This document shows, piece by piece, positions 1 through 7,287 of a stretch of DNA of 13,176 bases. Source of the stretch: CAZCBD01 sp964496755. GTDB lineage: Bacteria; Bacteroidota; Ignavibacteria; Ignavibacteriales; Melioribacteraceae. The stretch covers positions 1 through 13,176 of the forward strand of contig CAZCBD010000067.1 in NCBI GenBank assembly GCA_964496755.1. The letters run 5' to 3'. Both the position numbers and the translations under genes were made by a program. The notes under the pieces were generated by a model. The model searched no databases and was not told the origin of the DNA. It was given only the letters and a program-made list of their open reading frames with translations. Within the stretch, counting starts at the first letter, position 1, and each line of letters starts with the position of its first letter.

Positions 1-33
1 AATCGCCTCGCAGGCATGAATTATTAAAAGGCA

Positions 34-1014
34 TTGGGATTAAATTTAAAATTAGTTGCTTTGGCAAATAGTAAAAAAATGATTTTTGAAACTGCAGGTA
101 TTGATATTGCTGATTGGAATAACTTATTGAATGATTCCAAAGAAAAGATGAATCGCAAAAAATTTATTTCAAGAATGAAAGAAATGAATCTTTCGAATAC
201 AATTTTTATTGATTGCACCGCAACCGATTTAATGGTTCCGCATTACGAAGAAATATTGAATTCAAGCATTTCTGTTGTAACGCCCAATAAAATTGCAAAC
301 TCATCAAAATACAATAAATATAAAGCAATTCACGAGGCTGCCCGAAAGAATAATGTGCAGTTTAGATACGGAACAAATGTAGGCGCTGCTCTTCCAATTA
401 TAAATACCCTTCGCGATTTAATTGCTAATGGTGATGAAATTTATAAAATTGAAGGCGTGTTGTCTGGAACTTTAAGTTATATTTTTAATTCGTTGCGTGA
501 TGAAAACAAATCCTTTAGCCAAATTGTAAAAGAAGCCAGAGAGCTGGGATTTACCGAACCGGACCCGAGAGATGATTTAAATGGTTTGGATATGGTTAGG
601 AAACTTCTAATTTTGGTTAGAGAAATTGGAATAGAAATGGAATTGGAAGATATCCAAGTTGAAAATTTAATTCCAAAAGCATTAAGAAAAACTAAAACTG
701 TTGATGATTTTTTGAATCAGCTAAAAGATTATGATTCTTATTTTGAAAATCTTAAGATTGAAGCTGCAAATGAAAATAAAGTTTTGTGTTACGTAGCTAA
801 TTATGAAAAAGGCAAGGCAAAAGTCGGGATCGAAAAAATAGATTCAAAACATCCGTTTTATAATTTATCAGGCAACGATAATGTAATAGCCTTTACAACA
901 AAAAATTATAATGAGAAACCATTAATGGTTCGTGGGGCCGGAGCCGGTGCCGAGGTAACAGCTTCCGGTGTATTTATTGATATTCTCAGAATTTCAAACT
1001 ATTTAAGTGTTTAA
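34..1014 (+). CDS. thrA: Homoserine dehydrogenase region of a probable bifunctional aspartokinase/homoserine dehydrogenase (5' partial)
   Basis: It reduces aspartate semialdehyde to homoserine with NAD(P)H, in the cytoplasm. Numbering from position 34, the visible family motifs are VTPNK (82-86), GTNVGAALP (113-121), GVLSGTLSY (141-149), EPDPRDDLNG (175-184, with substrate-binding and catalytic acidic residues), RKLLIL (189-194) and a C-terminal GAGAGAEVTASGVF stretch. These resemble the C-terminal half of ThrA/MetL fusions more than stand-alone enzymes, so an aspartokinase domain is expected upstream, outside the window; this is inferred. The N-terminal Rossmann glycine motif is missing, so the gene does not truly begin here. 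Position 34 is only the first possible start (TTG) after an in-frame stop at 25-27, and upstream similarity continues in other frames (see findings). The stop is 36 bp before asd, and thrB and thrC follow on the same strand. Confidence 0.88.
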   Translation: MGLNLKLVALANSKKMIFETAGIDIADWNNLLNDSKEKMNRKKFISRMKEMNLSNTIFIDCTATDLMVPHYEEILNSSISVVTPNKIANSSKYNKYKAIHEAARKNNVQFRYGTNVGAALPIINTLRDLIANGDEIYKIEGVLSGTLSYIFNSLRDENKSFSQIVKEARELGFTEPDPRDDLNGLDMVRKLLILVREIGIEMELEDIQVENLIPKALRKTKTVDDFLNQLKDYDSYFENLKIEAANENKVLCYVANYEKGKAKVGIEKIDSKHPFYNLSGNDNVIAFTTKNYNEKPLMVRGAGAGAEVTASGVFIDILRISNYLSV

Positions 1015-1018
1015 TTAA

Positions 1019-1040
1019 AATATTTTAATATTAAAATATT
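1019..1040. repeat. Perfect 22-bp AT-only palindrome between thrA and asd
   Basis: Bases 1019-1029 (AATATTTTAAT) are the exact reverse complement of 1030-1040, giving an uninterrupted 22-bp palindrome directly after the thrA stop and 10 bp before the asd ATG. It contains only A and T, so an RNA hairpin would be weak. It could be an operator, a processing site or a by-product of low-complexity intergenic DNA. A related but imperfect AT-rich stretch lies at 9758-9780. Confidence 0.5.
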
Positions 1041-1050
1041 GAGTGTTAAA

Positions 1051-2103
1051 ATGAAAATTGAAAAAAAAATTAAAGTAGCAATTTTAGGAGCTACCGGAAG
1101 TGTTGGACAAAAATTTGTTGAGTTATTAAGCAATCATCCTTGGTTTGAAATAAACGAGTTGGCAGCTTCGGAGCGTTCTGCAAATAAAAAATATTCGGAA
1201 GCTTGCAATTGGATATTGGCAACTCCGCTTAAAAATAAATATGCTGAAATTATAGTTAAGAATTGTGTGCCAAATGAAATTGAATCGGAAATAGTTTTTT
1301 CCGGATTAGATGCTTCGGTTGCAGGTGAAATTGAAACTAAGTTTGCCCAAGCAGGCAAATACGTGATTTCCAATGCCCGTAATCACCGCTTTGATCCGGA
1401 TGTTCCTTTAATTATTCCCGAAGTTAATTCAAATCATTTGGAATTGATTGAAACACAAACAACAAAGGGAAAGATAATAACAAATCCGAATTGTTCAACA
1501 ATAGGATTAGTGCTTGCACTGAAACCTTTGCATGATAAGTTCGGAATAGAGAAAATAAATGTTGTTACAATGCAAGCTGTTTCCGGTGCAGGTTATCCGG
1601 GAATTTCAATTCTCGACATGCTTGATAATTTGGTGCCCTATATCGGTGGGGAGGAAGAAAAAATGCAAACGGAACCACTGAAAATATTGGCTGAAATTAA
1701 TGATGGAAAAATTGAACTTCCCAAAATTGAAATTTCCGCTCAATGTAACAGAGTTCCGGTTATTGACGGCCATTTGGAAACCGTGCAAATAAAATTCAAA
1801 AACAAACCCACAAAAGAAGAAATAATTTCAGCTTTTAATAATTTTAAAAGTGAACCTCAGAAATTAAATTTACCTACCGCACCTAAAAAACCTATTTACT
1901 ATTTTGAGGAAAACAATTTTCCTCAACCCCGATTACATAGAAATATTGAGAATGGAATGGCAGTTTCTGTTGGACGTTTACGTGAATGCAATTTATTTGA
2001 TTATAAATTTATTGTGCTTTCGCATAATACCATCAGAGGTGCTGCCGGTGGAACGATATTGAATGCAGAATTATTGTTGGCCAAAAATTTAATAGAGATT
2101 TAA
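1051..2103 (+). CDS. asd: Aspartate-semialdehyde dehydrogenase, archaeal/fungal-type
   Basis: It reduces L-aspartyl-4-phosphate to aspartate semialdehyde with NADPH, the branch intermediate for threonine, methionine and lysine. The 350-residue protein has an NADP-binding loop GATGSVG (13-19), the catalytic cysteine in NPNCSTI (Cys148), a substrate loop SGAGYPG (178-184), the catalytic base His241 in VIDGH, and a C-terminal HNTIRGAAGG segment from residue 325. The NPNCSTI signature matches the archaeal/yeast branch of the family and not the E. coli GNC type. ATG at 1051 is preferred over an in-frame TTG at 1039, which lies inside the 22-bp palindrome and would only add four residues. No strong Shine-Dalgarno is visible. 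Only 2 bp separate it from thrB, so the two are almost certainly cotranscribed. Confidence 0.95.
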   Translation: MKIEKKIKVAILGATGSVGQKFVELLSNHPWFEINELAASERSANKKYSEACNWILATPLKNKYAEIIVKNCVPNEIESEIVFSGLDASVAGEIETKFAQAGKYVISNARNHRFDPDVPLIIPEVNSNHLELIETQTTKGKIITNPNCSTIGLVLALKPLHDKFGIEKINVVTMQAVSGAGYPGISILDMLDNLVPYIGGEEEKMQTEPLKILAEINDGKIELPKIEISAQCNRVPVIDGHLETVQIKFKNKPTKEEIISAFNNFKSEPQKLNLPTAPKKPIYYFEENNFPQPRLHRNIENGMAVSVGRLRECNLFDYKFIVLSHNTIRGAAGGTILNAELLLAKNLIEI

Positions 2104-2105
2104 AT

Positions 2106-3044
2106 ATGAAAAAATATATTAAGGCTTTTGCCCCTGCTTCAATTTCAAATATTGCTTGCGGTTTTGATATACTTGGTTTTGCAATAGAAAATCCGGGAGA
2201 TGAAATAGAACTTTTTTTAACTGATAAAAATAAAGTGGAAATACTTGAAATTACCGGGGATGGTAATAAGTTGCCCCTCGAAGTTGAAAAAAACACAGCT
2301 GCATTTGCAATCTATTCAATGTTAAAAAGTTTAAACTTAAATATTGGTGTTGCCATAAAACTACACAAAAAAATGCCTCTAGGCAGCGGCTTGGGTTCAA
2401 GCGCTGCCAGTGCTGTTGTTGCTGTTTTTGCTTTAAATGAATTGCTTGAAACAAAGTTATCGAAATTGCAGTTATTAGAGTTTGCATTAAAAGGAGAGGA
2501 GTTGGCAAGCGGTGCCATTCATGCCGATAACGTTGCTCCTTGTTTGTATGGAAATTTAACATTAATTAGAGGTTATAATCCTGTCGATGTAATTGAATTG
2601 AATTTGCCGAAAGATATTTATTGTACTGTAATTTATTCTGATGTTGAAATTAAAACAATTGAAGCGCGAAAAATTCTTCCGAAAGAAATTCCACTAAAGC
2701 AGGCAATAACACAGTGGGGTAATGTGGGCGGTTTGGTGGCAGGTTTTTTAACGGGAGATTTTAATTTGATTTCTCGTTCAATGGAAGATGTAATTATTGA
2801 GCCCGTTAGAAAATCTTTAATTCCCGGATATGACGAAATTAAAAAAACTGCATTAAATGCAGGTGCCTTGGGATGCAATATTTCGGGCTCCGGTCCTTCT
2901 GTCTTTGCTCTTTCAAACACTTTGGAAAAAGCTGATTTTATTGCGACTGAAATGAAACAAGCGGTTGATAAAATCGGAATAAAAAACACTACCTATGTTT
3001 CTAAAATCGGTAACAACACTCCTAAAATTTTGGAGGTTGAATAA
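2106..3044 (+). CDS. thrB: Homoserine kinase (GHMP kinase family)
   Basis: It phosphorylates homoserine to O-phosphohomoserine using ATP, the penultimate step to threonine. The 312-residue length is normal for the family. Three GHMP blocks are visible: an N-terminal APASISNIACGFDILGFA segment (9-26), the ATP phosphate-binding loop PLGSGLGSSAAS (91-102), and the C-terminal glycine-rich GALGCNISGSGPSVFAL (253-269). A conserved HADNVAP stretch lies at 139-145. The start is 2 bp after the asd stop. The stop TAA shares its last A with the thrC ATG, so translation of the two genes is probably coupled. Confidence 0.96.
   Translation: MKKYIKAFAPASISNIACGFDILGFAIENPGDEIELFLTDKNKVEILEITGDGNKLPLEVEKNTAAFAIYSMLKSLNLNIGVAIKLHKKMPLGSGLGSSAASAVVAVFALNELLETKLSKLQLLEFALKGEELASGAIHADNVAPCLYGNLTLIRGYNPVDVIELNLPKDIYCTVIYSDVEIKTIEARKILPKEIPLKQAITQWGNVGGLVAGFLTGDFNLISRSMEDVIIEPVRKSLIPGYDEIKKTALNAGALGCNISGSGPSVFALSNTLEKADFIATEMKQAVDKIGIKNTTYVSKIGNNTPKILEVE
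3032..3036 (+). promoter_or_regulatory. Shine-Dalgarno of thrC inside the thrB 3' end
   Basis: GGAGG lies 7 nt before the thrC ATG at 3044 and within the last codons of thrB. It is the strongest ribosome binding site in the threonine cluster. Together with the TAATG overlap it fixes the thrC start. Confidence 0.75.
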
Positions 3045-4348
3045 TGAATTTTGTAAGTACTAGGAATAAAAATTACAAAGTATCTTTCGAAAAAGCGGTA
3101 ATGACGGGCTTATCCGAAGACGGCGGATTATTTGTGCCTGAAAATGTGCCGGTTTTTGAAAAAAAATTTTTTGAAAATCTGAAGAATTATTCTTTTCAAG
3201 AAATTGGAAATGAAATAGCAAAAAAATATATCGGGAATGAAATTCCGGAAAAAATTTTGCGAGATTTAATTTTTGACGCAATTAATTTTCCGGCACCTAT
3301 CAAAGAGCTTAATAATAAATATTTTGTGCTTGAATTATTTCATGGCCCTACGCTTGCATTTAAAGATTTCGGTGCAAGATTTATGTCAAGAATAATGGGG
3401 CATTTTAATCGAAACGAGAATAAGGAACTAAATATTTTAGTTGCCACTTCGGGTGATACAGGTAGCGCTGTGGCAAATGGTTTTTATAATGTTGACGGAA
3501 TTAATGTTTATATATTGTATCCAAAAAATAAGGTGAGTGAAATTCAGGAAAAGCAGTTAACTACTTTGGGAAGAAATATTACCGCTCTTGAAGTAGAAGG
3601 TACTTTTGATGATTGTCAAAAAATGGTTAAAGATGCTTTTCTCGATTCAGATTTAACTTCCAAAATGCGATTGACTTCCGCAAATTCAATTAACATAGCT
3701 CGTTTGTTGCCCCAAACATTTTATTATTTTGAAGCAATTAAGCAAGTTAGTGTGCACGATAAAAATATTGTTGTTTCCGTGCCATCGGGAAACTTGGGTA
3801 ATTTAACTGCAGGATTACTTGCAAAAAAAATGGGTTTGAATATTAATAAATTTGTGAGTGCAACAAATTTAAATTCTGTCTTTACGGAATATTTACAAAG
3901 CGGTGTATTTAAACCCAGACAATCTGTAAAAACATTTTCAAATGCAATGGATGTGGGTAATCCAAGTAATTTGGAAAGGGTTAATTCTTTATATGATTTT
4001 TTGCTCTCACAAATAAGAGAAGATATTTTTTCATTAAGTTTTGATGATAATGATACAATTAAAGAAATTCAAAATATCTTTCAAAAGTATAATTATGTAA
4101 TCGATCCGCATGGGGCGGTCGGATTCCTAGCTTTAAAACAATATTTGATGACTCAAGAAAATTCAATCGGTATTGTTTTTGAAACCGCACATCCGGCAAA
4201 GTTTAGAAATGTTGTTGAAAATTCAATCGGTAGTAATATTGAAATTCCAGAAAGATTATCGAAATGTATTGCAAAAGAAAAAAATGCTGTTCAAATAAAA
4301 AGTGATTTAAAATCATTGAAAGCAATTTTACTTGAGAACGGTTTCTGA
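3044..4348 (+). CDS. thrC: Threonine synthase
   Basis: This PLP enzyme converts O-phosphohomoserine to threonine and phosphate. The 434-residue length is close to that of E. coli ThrC, which with the motifs places it in the longer class of threonine synthases. The PLP lysine is Lys107 in HGPTLAFKDFG. Other conserved blocks are VATSGDTGSAVANG (133-146), SANSINIARLLPQ, the phosphate-cradle segment VPSGNLGNL, SNAMDVGNPSN, and a C-terminal DPHGAVG with ETAHPAKF. The ATG overlaps the thrB stop by one base and has a GGAGG site. It is the last gene of the cluster, and its TGA stop sits in the loop of the terminator-like hairpin that follows. Confidence 0.97.
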   Translation: MNFVSTRNKNYKVSFEKAVMTGLSEDGGLFVPENVPVFEKKFFENLKNYSFQEIGNEIAKKYIGNEIPEKILRDLIFDAINFPAPIKELNNKYFVLELFHGPTLAFKDFGARFMSRIMGHFNRNENKELNILVATSGDTGSAVANGFYNVDGINVYILYPKNKVSEIQEKQLTTLGRNITALEVEGTFDDCQKMVKDAFLDSDLTSKMRLTSANSINIARLLPQTFYYFEAIKQVSVHDKNIVVSVPSGNLGNLTAGLLAKKMGLNINKFVSATNLNSVFTEYLQSGVFKPRQSVKTFSNAMDVGNPSNLERVNSLYDFLLSQIREDIFSLSFDDNDTIKEIQNIFQKYNYVIDPHGAVGFLALKQYLMTQENSIGIVFETAHPAKFRNVVENSIGSNIEIPERLSKCIAKEKNAVQIKSDLKSLKAILLENGF

Positions 4349-4360
4349 TGAACCGTTCTT
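4335..4360 (+). terminator. Terminator-like stem-loop spanning the thrC stop codon
   Basis: AGAACGGTT (4335-4343) pairs perfectly with AACCGTTCT (4351-4359), a 9-bp stem with a 7-nt loop (4344-4350) that contains the TGA stop. It is followed by an interrupted T-rich stretch (TTATTTTATATTTT), so the U-tract is imperfect. It probably ends the threonine transcript. The stem overlaps the last codons of thrC, so a ribosome finishing thrC would hold it open. Confidence 0.7.
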
Positions 4361-4505
4361 ATTTTATATTTTCCCATTTACAGTTTCACCTCATCTGTTT
4401 TTAATCGGCATTCGGATGTTAAAAGTTCTCTACTTATGTTATTTACAGCAGTGAATACGCTTATCCCAAATAAATCAAAATGCTTTTAACTCACTAATAT
4501 TTGTA

Positions 4506-4526
4506 AGAAATAATTTTAATATTTCT
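4506..4526. repeat. Inverted repeat upstream of the C1 peptidase gene
   Basis: AGAAATA (4506-4512) and TATTTCT (4520-4526) form 7-bp arms around a 7-nt AT spacer, 63 bp before the peptidase ATG. The position would suit an operator or a promoter-region element, but base composition is very AT-rich and chance is a real alternative. No convincing -35/-10 pair was found in this gap. Confidence 0.35.
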
Positions 4527-4589
4527 AAGAAAAGTTTTATTTTAATAAATCGATGAAACTGAATATTTAAACGAATTATTGGGGGTTCT

Positions 4590-5837
4590 ATGAAAAAAAG
4601 AATAACATTAATTTTTACGATTGTATTAAGTTTAATTTTAACCCAAGGTACTTTTTTAGCTCAGAATTTGGATAAAGGCGTATTTAAAAAGGGGTCAAAT
4701 AAATTTATGCAAAAAGCCCGAAAAGAGCTGAAAGAATATTATAACAAACAAAAGCCGAAAAGGGATTGGAAAAGATTTAAAGTTGATTTTACAGGGAAAA
4801 AATTTCCTACAAATGCAGATGATTACAAAACATTCTGGCATACGGAACCATTATCCCAAGGAATGACAGGGACTTGCTGGAGTTGGTCAACCACTTCATT
4901 TTTTGAATCTGAATTGTACAGAGTTCACGGTAAAAAAATAAGAATTTCTCCAATCTACAATGCATATTGGGAATATGTAGAGAAAGTTAAAAGATATGTT
5001 TGCGAAAGAGGAAATTCCGAATTTGGCGAAGGTTCGGAAGCAAATGCAGTACCACGTATTTGGAAAAAATACGGTTGTGTGCCTTACTCGGTTTATGATG
5101 GTTTGAAAAACGGCATTCCTTATCATGATCACAGTAAAATGTTCAAGGAAATGAATAGTTTCTTAAAATCAATTAAAGAAAACAATTATTGGAACACAGA
5201 TTTTGTTGTTGAAACAATAAAATCCATAATGAATAAATACATTGGTGCTCCACCGGCAAAATTTGAATACGAAGGTAAAGAATATACCCCGAAAACATTT
5301 TTCAAAAATGTTGTAAACCTGAATATGGATGATTACGTAGATGTTGTTTCATATTTGCAAAAACCATTTTGGCAACAAGTTGAATACATAGTACCCGATA
5401 ACTGGTGGCACAATGCGGATTACTATAATGTTCCGCTAGATGATTTTATTGCTGCAATTAAAGGTGCAGTTGAAAAAGGATTTAGTTTGTGTATTGGTGG
5501 CGATGTTTCAGAACCGGGCTATGATTCCGAAACTGAAGTATCTATTATTCCGACTTTTGATATACCGAGAAAATATATAAATGATGATGCTCGTCAGTTC
5601 AGATTTAGCAACAGAACTACTACCGATGATCATGGTATTCATATTGTCGGCTTCAATAAGGTTGACGGTGATTATTGGTTCATGATTAAAGATTCCGGTT
5701 CGGGAGCACGTAACGGCAAGCATGTTGGCTATAGATTTTATCGCGAAGATTATGTTAAGCTTAAAATAATGGACTTTATGGTGCACAAAGATGCTATTCC
5801 TGAATTATTAAAAAAGATTAAAGCACATCAAAAATAA
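4590..5837 (+). CDS. Secreted papain-like C1 peptidase (bleomycin hydrolase/PepC-type)
   Basis: A probable cysteine aminopeptidase or peptidase acting outside the cytoplasm. Residues 1-24 form a signal peptide (KKR, hydrophobic core, then TFLA before Gln25). The oxyanion glutamine is Gln90 and the nucleophile Cys96, in SQGMTGTCWSWST. The catalytic histidine is probably His348 in DDHGIHIVG. The third papain-family residue, normally Asn in an NSWG motif, is replaced by Asp368 in IKDSGSG. About 250 residues separate Cys and His, much more than in papain and consistent with the bleomycin hydrolase/aminopeptidase C branch. Those enzymes are usually cytoplasmic, so the signal peptide is notable. 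ATG at 4590 follows GGGGG at 4581-4585. The gene stands alone, with terminators on both sides. The C1 family is certain; the exact activity is not. Confidence 0.88.
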   Translation: MKKRITLIFTIVLSLILTQGTFLAQNLDKGVFKKGSNKFMQKARKELKEYYNKQKPKRDWKRFKVDFTGKKFPTNADDYKTFWHTEPLSQGMTGTCWSWSTTSFFESELYRVHGKKIRISPIYNAYWEYVEKVKRYVCERGNSEFGEGSEANAVPRIWKKYGCVPYSVYDGLKNGIPYHDHSKMFKEMNSFLKSIKENNYWNTDFVVETIKSIMNKYIGAPPAKFEYEGKEYTPKTFFKNVVNLNMDDYVDVVSYLQKPFWQQVEYIVPDNWWHNADYYNVPLDDFIAAIKGAVEKGFSLCIGGDVSEPGYDSETEVSIIPTFDIPRKYINDDARQFRFSNRTTTDDHGIHIVGFNKVDGDYWFMIKDSGSGARNGKHVGYRFYREDYVKLKIMDFMVHKDAIPELLKKIKAHQK

Positions 5838-5841
5838 ATTT

Positions 5842-5871
5842 AATTGCCGTCTTTTAGGACGGCAATTTTTT
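5842..5871 (+). terminator. Rho-independent terminator after the C1 peptidase
   Basis: AATTGCCGTC (5842-5851) pairs perfectly with GACGGCAATT (5858-5867) around the 6-nt loop TTTTAG, followed by a T run through 5871. It begins 4 nt after the stop codon and is the most canonical intrinsic terminator in the window. Confidence 0.92.
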
Positions 5872-5925
5872 GTTTTCAATTCTTTTTTTAATTTTAGCTT
5901 GAAATAAATATTAAAGGAACTTTTT

Positions 5926-7287
5926 ATGACAGCTCATACCACTGTTCTAAATTCTAATGAAAAAAAATATAAATCGGCACTTGTAGTTTTAACATCACTT
6001 TTCTTTATGTGGGGATTTATTACTTGTTTAAATGATATTTTAATTCCTCATTTAAAATCCGTTTTCGAATTAAATTATACTGAATCGATGTTAATTCAGT
6101 TAACATTTTTCGGGGCATATTTTATAATGTCAATACCTTCCGGATGGATAATAGGAAAGATTGGTTATCAAAAAGGAATTGTTGTTGGTTTAATTATGAC
6201 CGGCCTTGGAGCGTTGATGTTTTATCCGGCGGCCGAAATTCATTTTTATCCTTTCTTTTTATTATCTTTTTTTATTTTAGCTTCGGGGATAACGGTTTTA
6301 CAAGTAGCTGCAAACCCTTATGTTTCAGCACTCGGAGATCCGGAAACTGCTTCGGGAAGATTGAATTTAACACAAGCATTCAATTCACTGGGAACAACAA
6401 TTGCACCTCTTTTGGGCGCCTTGCTTATTTTATCTGATTCAGCCAATGGTGCGGAATCCGTCAAACTTCCCTATATTGGCATTGCTGTTGCACTGTTTTT
6501 AATTGCATTATATTTTGCAAAAGTAAAGTTACCGAAATTATCTTTCGATAAAGTTAAAGTTACAAGTGGTTCTGCATGGAAGTATAAACATTTGGTTTTA
6601 GGTGCAATTGCCATATTTGTTTATGTTGGTGCTGAAGTGGCAATTGGCAGTGTGATGATTAACTATCTTGGTGAAAGTCACATTTTAGCTTTATCTGAAT
6701 CCGAAGCGGCAAAGTTTGTTGCAGTTTATTGGGGTGGGGCAATGATAGGTAGATTTTTCGGTTCCATTATGCTTTCCGAATTAAAAGACTCAAGCAAAAA
6801 TCTTTTCTATGCTTTGGCTATTATAATTTTTGCTTTCCTATTAGGGTGGTATCTAACAAAAGAAGTTCAATTGGGATTGGTATTTTTAGCCTTTGCAATT
6901 TTCAATTTTGCGGCATTTAAAATCGGAAAAAATAAGCCTACAAAAACCTTAAGTACTTTTGCAACAATTGCTGCAATATTAGTTTTAATTTCCATCTTTT
7001 CTGCCGGATATGTTTCGGTTTGGACAATAATTACAGTAGGATTATTTAATTCAATTATGTTCCCTACAATTTTTACATTGGCAATAGACGGTTTAGGTGA
7101 ACATACAAGCCAAGGTTCAGGAATATTATGTGCTGCAATTGTTGGTGGTGCTATTATTCCGCAATTGGTGGGAATACTTGCCGATAATTTTGGATTACAA
7201 TATTCACTTTTGCTTCCGGTAATTTGTTATTTTTATATTGTTTACTACGGTTTAAGCGGATACAAGAAAATTGGAGAAATAAATTGA
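5926..7287 (+). CDS. Sugar:H+ symporter of the MFS FHS family (GluP/FucP-like, probably glucose/galactose)
   Basis: A 453-residue inner-membrane permease with about 12 hydrophobic segments. The N-terminal motif WGFITCLNDILIPHLK aligns with the FucP motif that carries the proton-coupling aspartate, here Asp37. PAAEIHFYPF and RLNLTQAFNSLG (145-156) are also family signatures. Where E. coli FucP has the proton-coupling Glu135 in CLETAANPF, this protein has Gln126 in VLQVAANPYV. That is typical, as I recall, of the glucose/galactose branch and not the fucose branch. The ATG at 5926 is preceded by AAAGGAA (5913-5919) at a 6-nt distance. The downstream sugar kinase overlaps its stop codon, which supports a hexose that is phosphorylated after uptake. 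Substrate is inferred, not shown. Confidence 0.9.
   Translation: MTAHTTVLNSNEKKYKSALVVLTSLFFMWGFITCLNDILIPHLKSVFELNYTESMLIQLTFFGAYFIMSIPSGWIIGKIGYQKGIVVGLIMTGLGALMFYPAAEIHFYPFFLLSFFILASGITVLQVAANPYVSALGDPETASGRLNLTQAFNSLGTTIAPLLGALLILSDSANGAESVKLPYIGIAVALFLIALYFAKVKLPKLSFDKVKVTSGSAWKYKHLVLGAIAIFVYVGAEVAIGSVMINYLGESHILALSESEAAKFVAVYWGGAMIGRFFGSIMLSELKDSSKNLFYALAIIIFAFLLGWYLTKEVQLGLVFLAFAIFNFAAFKIGKNKPTKTLSTFATIAAILVLISIFSAGYVSVWTIITVGLFNSIMFPTIFTLAIDGLGEHTSQGSGILCAAIVGGAIIPQLVGILADNFGLQYSLLLPVICYFYIVYYGLSGYKKIGEIN
7273..7277 (+). promoter_or_regulatory. Shine-Dalgarno that fixes the ROK kinase TTG start
   Basis: GGAGA lies 6 nt before TTG at 7284 and inside the end of the permease gene. It decides in favour of the TTG at 7284 over any upstream in-frame start, because the protein from 7284 begins just before the expected first beta strand of the ROK fold. 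Confidence 0.7.

Noticed and set aside
1039..1050. TTG at 1039 as the asd start
   Set aside because: It lies inside the palindrome, adds only four residues before the usual N-terminus, and ATG at 1051 is available.
2251..2562. Long antisense open frames opposite thrB and other genes
   Set aside because: They are opposite strongly conserved enzymes, have no family resemblance or ribosome binding sites, and look like shadows of codon usage.
4157..4232. 16-nt direct repeat (GAAAATTCAATCGGTA) about 60 bp apart
   Set aside because: Both copies are within thrC, in frame, and encode ordinary ENSIG residues in a conserved protein; chance in AT-rich coding DNA is enough.
4361..4589. Small gene or RNA in the gap between thrC and the peptidase gene
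   Set aside because: No open frame with a ribosome binding site, and no strong structure apart from the terminator and one weak inverted repeat.
7224..7283. Upstream in-frame extension of the ROK kinase to 7224
   Set aside because: The added residues are the permease 3' end read in another frame, and GGAGA with TTG at 7284 gives a normal ROK N-terminus.
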